Shown: piece by piece, positions 21,275-26,718 of the stretch | How positions within the stretch are numbered: position 1 is the stretch's first letter | Layout: each line of letters begins with the position of its first letter | NCBI GenBank assembly: GCA_027596075.1 | Contig: JADGJC010000447.1 | Coordinates: 1-26,718 of the forward strand | DNA: 26,718 nucleotides | Reading direction: 5' to 3' | From: Rhizophlyctis rosea | Taxonomy: Eukaryota > Chytridiomycota > Chytridiomycetes > Rhizophlyctidales > Rhizophlyctidaceae | Notes under the pieces: model-generated | Seen by the model: the letters and a program-made list of their open reading frames with translations, nothing else | Told to the model about the DNA's origin: nothing | Databases searched by the model: none | Position numbers and translations under genes: made by a program

Positions 21275-22440
21275 TTAACATCTGACCGTCCACCATTGCA
21301 GCATCACCCAACTTGAATCGCCGAGCCACCAATTTGCAAAGACATCAAGAAAGTTGTTCACCTCTTCGACGACGCCCCATTCACCACCTCCCCGTACCAA
21401 TCCCCACCACAAACCGCCACTCATCCCTAGCAGCTGTAAAGCCCTGGTGTGTGTCCACCCTACAAAACATAGCGTAGCGATGAACGTACAGCATAGCATG
21501 ACAATAAGCCTTTCGATGGCTGACACCTGATAGCGTTGGGAACTGCCTACTTTGCGGGTCACTTTTGGCACGCTTGCTAGGATTCCTGTTTGAATTGCCG
21601 CGTTATGGGTGGAAAGGGTTTGGATCGCGGCGTCAATGGTTGGAACGGGTTCGGTTGTGGCATCAGTGATTGTGACGACTGGTGGTGGGATTGTGAGGGG
21701 TGGAGTAGTGCGGACTTTTGTGGGGTTTGAATAAGTTGAGTGGAAAACGCTATTACTCTTTACACTCTGTGTGGGAAAGTAGAAGAGGATCAGTACGTGT
21801 TCGTCGGAGAATCGAGATGTTGGTAGTCGACTTTCCCTCGCCCCTGTGCGCCCGCTCTCTTGCCCCATACCACCTCCTCCCTCCCCCTCTCCCTCTGACC
21901 CTCCCCTTTTCTCCTCCCCACCTGCCGTTCCCACCATTTCACTTCGCCCCACACCCCTCTGCCCTCACCCCATTTTCTCCTTCCCCTTGCCCCCTCCACC
22001 CTCCCTCGTTGCAATAAAGAATCACTTACCATCAGCCTTGCCAAATCATACTTCATAGTGTCCAGCATGGCAGTAAAATTTTGCAATTGATCCGCCTGCC
22101 TTTCAATCTCCTCGGTAGACTGCAGAACTTTGCACAAATCGGCTTGTTGGAGTTCCACGACCTTCAACACGTAAGCCAGTCGCCGTTCCTGCGCCTTCCG
22201 CTTCTCGTCCGCCTCATATAAGCGCATATGCTCTGCCACCGCATGGCAGTGGATGACCTCTCTAACGCCTGCCAGCAGTTCGCTGTCGGATGCTCCGTTG
22301 AGTACTGTTTGTGCAAATTTCTGGTGGACGGCGTTGATTGCAAGGGTGATTTTTGCGTCGTCGAAATTCCGTTCTTTGAGCTGACGAATCAGGTCATAGT
22401 TGATATTAGGGTAAGTGGTGGGAGTTGTGGGGATGGTCAT
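21275..22440 (-). CDS. Coiled-coil, single-pass membrane protein (two exons), parent family of the array
   Basis: Exon 1 is 22440-22030 and exon 2 is 21766-21275. The 263-bp intron has donor GTAAGTGA and acceptor CCCACACAG, both phase 0. The product is 300 residues: a helical N-terminal module (YDLIRQLKERNFDDAKITLAI, residues about 15-35), a charged coiled coil (about 60-135), a Thr/Pro linker with two AAIQT repeats, a transmembrane helix (about 224-241), and a Trp-rich C-terminus with FLDVFANW (276-283). A tail-proximal TM after a coiled coil suggests an organelle- or membrane-tethered scaffold. That is inference, and no named family is recognised. A paralogue with two stops lies at 7445-7856, and exon 2 relics lie in the array. 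Because relic coding continues past this gene's TAA, the protein may be C-terminally shortened. It is divergent from the kinesin gene. Confidence 0.7.
21767..22029 (-). other. Polypurine intron of the coiled-coil gene
   Basis: On the coding strand the intron contains about 180 bases almost wholly of G and A (21830-22012; pyrimidine-rich on the plus strand). Its 3' end is a normal CCCACACAG. The exon 1 frame remains open through most of the intron, so retention would give a soluble 216-residue form ending at 21790, without the TM segment. Confidence 0.7.
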
Positions 22441-22983
22441 GCTCTATTGTGATTAGTGGTAATGAGGACGGTTTGCTAGATAGTTGATGGTGGTATGTTT
22501 CGAGGGGGAGTCAAGGGAGAGTCAGTAAACAGTACGGTGAATCCCAACAGAGAAGACCCTGCGAACGTTGCCCACCAAATTGTTTACGTGAGATTGTTGT
22601 CATCAAGCCACAGCAAACACGTGACTTGCCGTGTCCAGCCCACCCGGACTTCGAGTGCAAACAGCTTCCCCACTCACTTGACACTCACAGTCAAACAACA
22701 CAGTTCCTCCACCACGCTTGTCACCTTTCGCCTCCCACACACTTTACAATCTCGCTGTTATTACCGTGGGAAAAGACCCTTATATAACAACATCACCAGG
22801 AAACTTACTCCGTCGCATACTTCTCATTACCTGCACCCACACGGCACGCATCATACACAACAGATCACCACAGCGTGTCACCAGCAGGGGACACCCTCTC
22901 TCCCAAGTCTACCCATTCACCCCACAACCTATCCATCACAACACGCGCTCATCCACAACACTCTCCAAAACACATACACGCAA
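22441..22983. promoter_or_regulatory. Divergent promoter region
   Basis: This 543-bp interval separates the minus-strand coiled-coil gene from the plus-strand kinesin. It holds CACGTG at 22618-22623 and TATATAA at 22781-22787, about 200 bases before the kinesin ATG and in plus orientation. The right half is C/A-rich with few G on the plus strand, like a fungal 5' leader. Long open frames across it are probably chance. Confidence 0.5.
22781..22787 (+). promoter_or_regulatory. Probable TATA box of the kinesin gene
   Basis: TATATAA lies 197 bases upstream of the proposed ATG (22984), within C/A-rich DNA. This implies a leader of about 160 bases, longer than for the surface-protein gene. Confidence 0.4.
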
Positions 22984-25900
22984 ATGGACTTGGCGGACTC
23001 TGGTGGTGGTGGTGGTGGGGTATGTGTGTGTGCCCACGATGAGATCTCTGAACACTGATGCTGAGCCGCTCATTCACACTTACTCACAGACAAACCCGCC
23101 CCAAACGACATCAGCACTCCCTCTGAGCGTGGGAAGACTCAAACAGCCATCAAAAATTGCACATCTCAACATTAAGAAATTCGACTTCAATGCTATGAGT
23201 GCTGCGGCTGCGGTGGCCAACGAACCGGAGACTAAGGTATGCTGTGTTTTGAGGGTGGGTGGGTGGGTGGCTGGGAGGGCGGTTAGAAGGTGTGAGCGAT
23301 AGCGAACGGATTGGGGCCCGCCCCGCCCCGCGCCGGGGGGGGGGGGTGGGTGTCCGGCGGGGGCGCGGGCTCGGTTTGGGGGGGGGGGGGGGGGGGCCCC
23401 CTTGGGAGGCCACGCGAAGCGTGACCATGAGCGTTAGCGAATGATTGGTGCCCGCCATAAATCGCTCACGGATCGCGAGCTTCGCGAGCTTCATGTGCGC
23501 GAAGCGCACACTTTCTTTAGCGTAAACGCAACACATGCGTGAGCGATAGCGAACAGTTCCTCTCAGTATAAAGCATCACAGTGGGTGAGCTTTAGCGAAC
23601 AGTTCCCGAGCGGAGCTCGGGCAAGAGCGCTCAGCGCCCATTCTACTTGCAGCAACCACATCCAACAGCATATACATTCATCACTTTGCATATCAAACAC
23701 AACACTCATCATCATTACATCAACAGGCAGAAGACTTCAAAGTGCACACGACAGGACTCAAACGCAAAGAAGCACCCACCGCACCGACGACGCGCAACAC
23801 ACGCGCAAGACTCGACAAAGATGGCACATCATCATCAACAACAACAGCAAAAAGTACGACGACCGCCGCGGCCAGACCAGGAGCCGCACGAGCAGGGGCC
23901 GGGAGAGGCACCGCCGCCAGGGGAGCTTCCGCAACTGCTAGAGCAGGAGCAGCAACGCGCAGTGCAACAACCAAAAGCGGAGTTGGGGCAAGGAACGGCG
24001 TGGGGGCACGAGCGGGCGCAACTACGTCCAGAGCTGCCCCTGCAGCGCGCACGGTTTCCTCGGTGGAGGAATCAGGTGGCGCGGAAGCGGTCAGCAAACC
24101 CAAGAAGAAGAGGCCTGCTTGGGATCTGAAGGTGTGTTATTTCACATTGAGAGAGTTTTTGCATTGCCCACCCATCAAATATTGTCGAATGAGTGGCTAA
24201 CAGTCTTTCTGGATAGGGCCGCCTCCAAGATCTGGAAGAAGGCAAACAAGAAACCGATGCAAAATTCCAAGATTCGCAAAACCAGGTCTCAACCCTATCA
24301 ACTCAGCTGGAAATGTCACAACAACGCAGTGCGTAATCATGTATTCAGTTGTTATGCTTACCATCCGCTGATCGATTTGCATTCCACCATCAGTCGACGA
24401 ACTGGCCGAGTTCCGCCGCAGCCTGGAATCCAAAGTTCAAGTGAAAGAAAAGGAAAACAGCCAGATCTCCCAAGAGTTGACCGACCTTCAAAATCAACTA
24501 CGGGTACGTACCCTCCCACTGCCAACCTCACATCCCCACCCTCTAACTTCCTTCCACCCTGCCACAGACCGCCCACCAAACCCACCAAACAGAACTCCAC
24601 AACCTCAAATCCCAACACAAGCACGAAGTCGAGCGACTATCGGACACGGTCGACGATCTGAAGAGGAAGAAAGAGACGCTGGAGATGGAAGTGAAGATAT
24701 CGAAGGAGGAGTGTTTTGAGTTGCGGAGTCAGATTTCGAAGCAGAGTGCGGCGGGGTTGGTGATTGAGACGGAGTTGAGGGGGGTTAAGAGCAAGCTTGA
24801 GGTGTGTATTGCCTTTTGGGTGTATCTATCTTGAGTATTGCTTGGGTTGTTGGAATGGGATTGCTGATATGGTAATACCTTTCATTCACAGCAAACGGAA
24901 GACACCCTCAAAGAACGCGATGAGCGGATCGTCGATCTCGAGTCGGCACTTGCGGACGCGCGGGCGTTGATTGGGAGGTTGGAGAGTAAGGTTAGGGAAG
25001 AGGAAAGCATTCGGAGGAAGTTGCATAATACTATTCAGGTTTGCGTTTTTGGTATCGCATACTCTTGTGTTGGTGATGCTGACGGCGTTTGGTGTGCGTG
25101 TTATAGGAACTCAAAGGCAACATCCGCGTGTTCTGTCGTGTGCGGCCGCCACTTGAAGCCGAGAAGGAAGCTGCGGACGGAACGTTGGCACACATGAACT
25201 TCAAGGAGAACGAAGACGGAGCCATCGAACTCTACCAATCTGTCGTGAGTTCCCCCTCCTCCTTCCCTCCTCTGCTCTTTCCCTCCTCCCTAAATGTCTC
25301 TTCCCAATAGGAATCGGCCTCATCCTCCAAACAAACGACAAAAACCTACCCGTTCACGTTCGACAAAGTGTTCCGACCGGAATCGACGCAGAGCGAGGTG
25401 TTTGAGGAGATCAGCCAATTGGTTCAGAGTGCTTTGGATGGGTACAATGTTTGTATCTTTGCGTATGGGCAGACGGGGAGTGGGAAGACTTTTACGTGAG
25501 TGTTTTTATGCAATTGCTAGCGACTGTGGGGTTTGCCATTCGATGATTTGAACATTTCATCGGTTGCTGATGTATTTCCTTCATGTTTGTCAGAATGGAA
25601 GGTCCACCCCTCCCACCCACCTCCTCTTCCACCTCACCAGATCCAACACTCCAAGGCATGATCCCACGCACGGTACAACAGATCTTTGATACTGCGGAAG
25701 CGTTGAAGGAGAAAGGGTGGGAGTATAGTATGGAAGGGACGTTCTTGGAGATTTATAATGAGGTTGTGCGGGATCTTTTGGAGGAGAGGGATGAGAAGGC
25801 AGGGAAGGTTGAGTGGGGTGCTGGTGGTGGTGTGGGGGGTGGTAGGGGGGCAGGGGAGAAGAAGTATGAGATTCGGCATTTGCCGGGTGGGAGGACGGTT

Positions 25901-26678
25901 GTTGAGGAGGCTGTTGTTGGTGAGTTTTCTTTGTCGTCCCTTTGATGCGTGTTTGGTACTTGTAACACCGGGAAATGACCTTTATCCGCTCTAACAGCAA
26001 CCGTCAAAACCCCATCCGAAGTCCACCGCCTCCTCCGTCGCGCCTCACATAACCGTGCCGTCGCTTCCACACTCATGAACGAGCGTTCCTCCCGCTCTCA
26101 CTCCATTTTCTCACTCCGCCTCACTGGCCAAAACTCCCTCACCGGCGAAACCTCTTCCGGCGTCCTCAACCTGATTGATTTGGCGGGGAGTGAGAGGCTT
26201 GATAAGAGTGGGAGTGGCGGGGATAAGGAGAGGTTGAAGGAGACGCAAGCTATCAATAGGAGTTTGAGTGCGCTTGGGGATGTTGTTGAGAGGTTGGGGG
26301 AGGGTGGAGGGGAGGGGCATGTTCCGTTTCGGAATTCGAAGGTTTGTTTCTTGGTTTTGTTTGGGTGTGGGTTGGCGGTGTACGGGGGAACAGATATTGA
26401 CCGACGGTGATATCAAACAGCTCACGTACCTCCTCCAAAACTCGCTCGGGGGCAACAGCAAGACGCTCATGTTTGTGAATGTGAGTCCGTTGGAGAAGAA
26501 CTTTGGGGAGACGTTGTGTAGTTTGAGGTTTGCTACCAAGGTAAGAGGCGAAATCATACATACCACTCTTTCTTTCTATGCAAGTTGTGGGACACGACGG
26601 AATGGCGGCTGACTTTTTTGTGTTTTTGCGTAGGTCAATTCCTGCCAGATTGGGACGGCCAAGAAGAATCTTAAGTAG
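22984..26678 (+). CDS. Kinesin-14, C-terminal motor (13 exons)
   Basis: Exons: 22984-23019, 23090-23236, 23727-24131, 24217-24328, 24394-24503, 24568-24801, 24892-25038, 25107-25244, 25311-25495, 25594-25919, 25998-26341, 26421-26540, 26634-26678. All junctions are GT-AG with consistent phase, giving 782 residues. Layout: Gly-rich start; basic Ala/Arg/Gly-rich tail (62-196) with an NLS-like KPKKKRP; coiled coil (about 197-397); kinesin-14 neck [14 protein letters not shown] (398-411); P-loop GQTGSGKT (496-503); switch [10 protein letters not shown] (641-649); switch II DLAGSE (674-679); and C-terminus after FATKVNSC. Neck before motor defines the minus-end-directed class (Kar3/KlpA/Ncd), used in spindle assembly. 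The basic tail is expected to bind microtubules. Odd points: a Gly-rich insert (about 580-592) in the motor, and a 490-bp repeat-filled second intron. The first two exons are the least certain. Confidence 0.93.
23237..23726 (+). other. Kinesin intron 2, long and repeat-filled
   Basis: This 490-bp intron compares with 63-98 bp for the other kinesin introns. It starts GTATGC and ends ACATCAACAG, joining phase 0 exons. It holds GGGT repeats (about 23253-23268), a G12 run (23335-23346), a G19 run (23378-23396), four copies of a GAGCG..AGCGAA motif, and a GC hairpin segment. The composition is unlike anything else in the window, suggesting an insertion. Confidence 0.7.
23292..23621. repeat. GC-rich hairpin repeat cluster inside kinesin intron 2
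   Basis: GTGAGCGATAGCGAAC occurs at 23292-23307 and again at 23539-23554. Variants are ATGAGCGTTAGCGAAT (23427-23442) and GTGAGCTTTAGCGAAC (23585-23600). The last two right-hand copies share the following AGTTCC. Between them lie self-complementary stretches GCGAGCTTCGCGAGCTTC and TGCGCGAAGCGCACA (about 23470-23511), and CCCGAGCGGAGCTCGGG follows at about 23605-23621. This resembles a small mobile hairpin-type repeat, but I cannot name a family. Confidence 0.6.
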
Positions 26679-26718
26679 GAGGGGGTTGGGGTGAGGAGAG
26701 GGGGAGAAGGGGAGGTTG

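Noticed and set aside
11500..21350. Array as a transposon with terminal repeats, or a CRISPR-like array
   Set aside because: No terminal inverted repeats, target duplications, transposase or reverse-transcriptase motifs, or regular short spacers were seen. Units are kilobase-sized and diverged.
22495..23302. Two overlapping open frames before the kinesin exons
   Set aside because: They run across the TATA region and intron 1 of the kinesin. Low-complexity His/Thr/Pro content reflects C/A-rich leader DNA. Only the short exon parts fit the kinesin model.

Overview
This is a eukaryotic nuclear window. Genes carry short GT-AG introns with CTGAC/CTAAC-like branch sequences, promoters have TATA boxes, and the protein set is that of a microbial eukaryote. 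The mix of a kinesin-14, an FISHSW/WID protein with kinesin-light-chain-type TPRs, and small secreted or single-pass membrane proteins points to an early-diverging, probably chytrid-like fungus. That placement is inferred from content, not proven.

Layout. From 0.2 to 4.3 kb lie a small acidic protein (minus strand, 226-507) and a well-formed two-exon gene for a secreted, C-terminally anchored surface protein (2595-4335, TATA at 2497). From 5.2 to 7.1 kb is a minus-strand gene pairing a TIR-reminiscent FISHSW...WCVFE module with TPRs. It is broken by an in-frame TGA exactly where a Trp is expected, and by a later frameshift. At 7.45-7.86 kb is a decayed paralogue, with two in-frame stops, of the intact-looking coiled-coil/membrane gene at 21.3-22.4 kb. 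At 9.2-9.7 kb is a single-pass membrane protein with repeated LPxY-type motifs in its tail.

The stretch 8.5-21.2 kb looks gene-free but has hidden structure. At least three very diverged copies of one unit of about 3.1-3.6 kb lie head to tail (about 11.5-14.65, 14.74-17.83 and 18.04-21.3 kb), with a fragment of a fourth at 8.54-8.99 kb. Anchors recur in nearly the same order at about 3.1-3.3 kb and 6.7-6.9 kb offsets. Read on the minus strand they give matching relics of exons, one ending at the same splice-donor position in all three copies. The last unit runs into the 3' end of the 21.3-22.4 kb gene, whose C-terminal coding sequence is itself part of the unit. I read this as a fossil tandem array of a multi-exon gene or exon cassette, with one member still open at the upstream (right-hand) edge.

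From 22.98 to 26.68 kb is a complete 13-exon kinesin-14 (782 residues: basic tail, coiled coil, C-terminal motor). It is transcribed divergently from the coiled-coil/membrane gene across a 543-bp shared promoter region. Its second intron is long and holds G12 and G19 runs and a GC-rich hairpin repeat.

No functional link between the genes is evident. The most unusual things here are the eroded array and the cluster of nonsense-bearing genes beside it.
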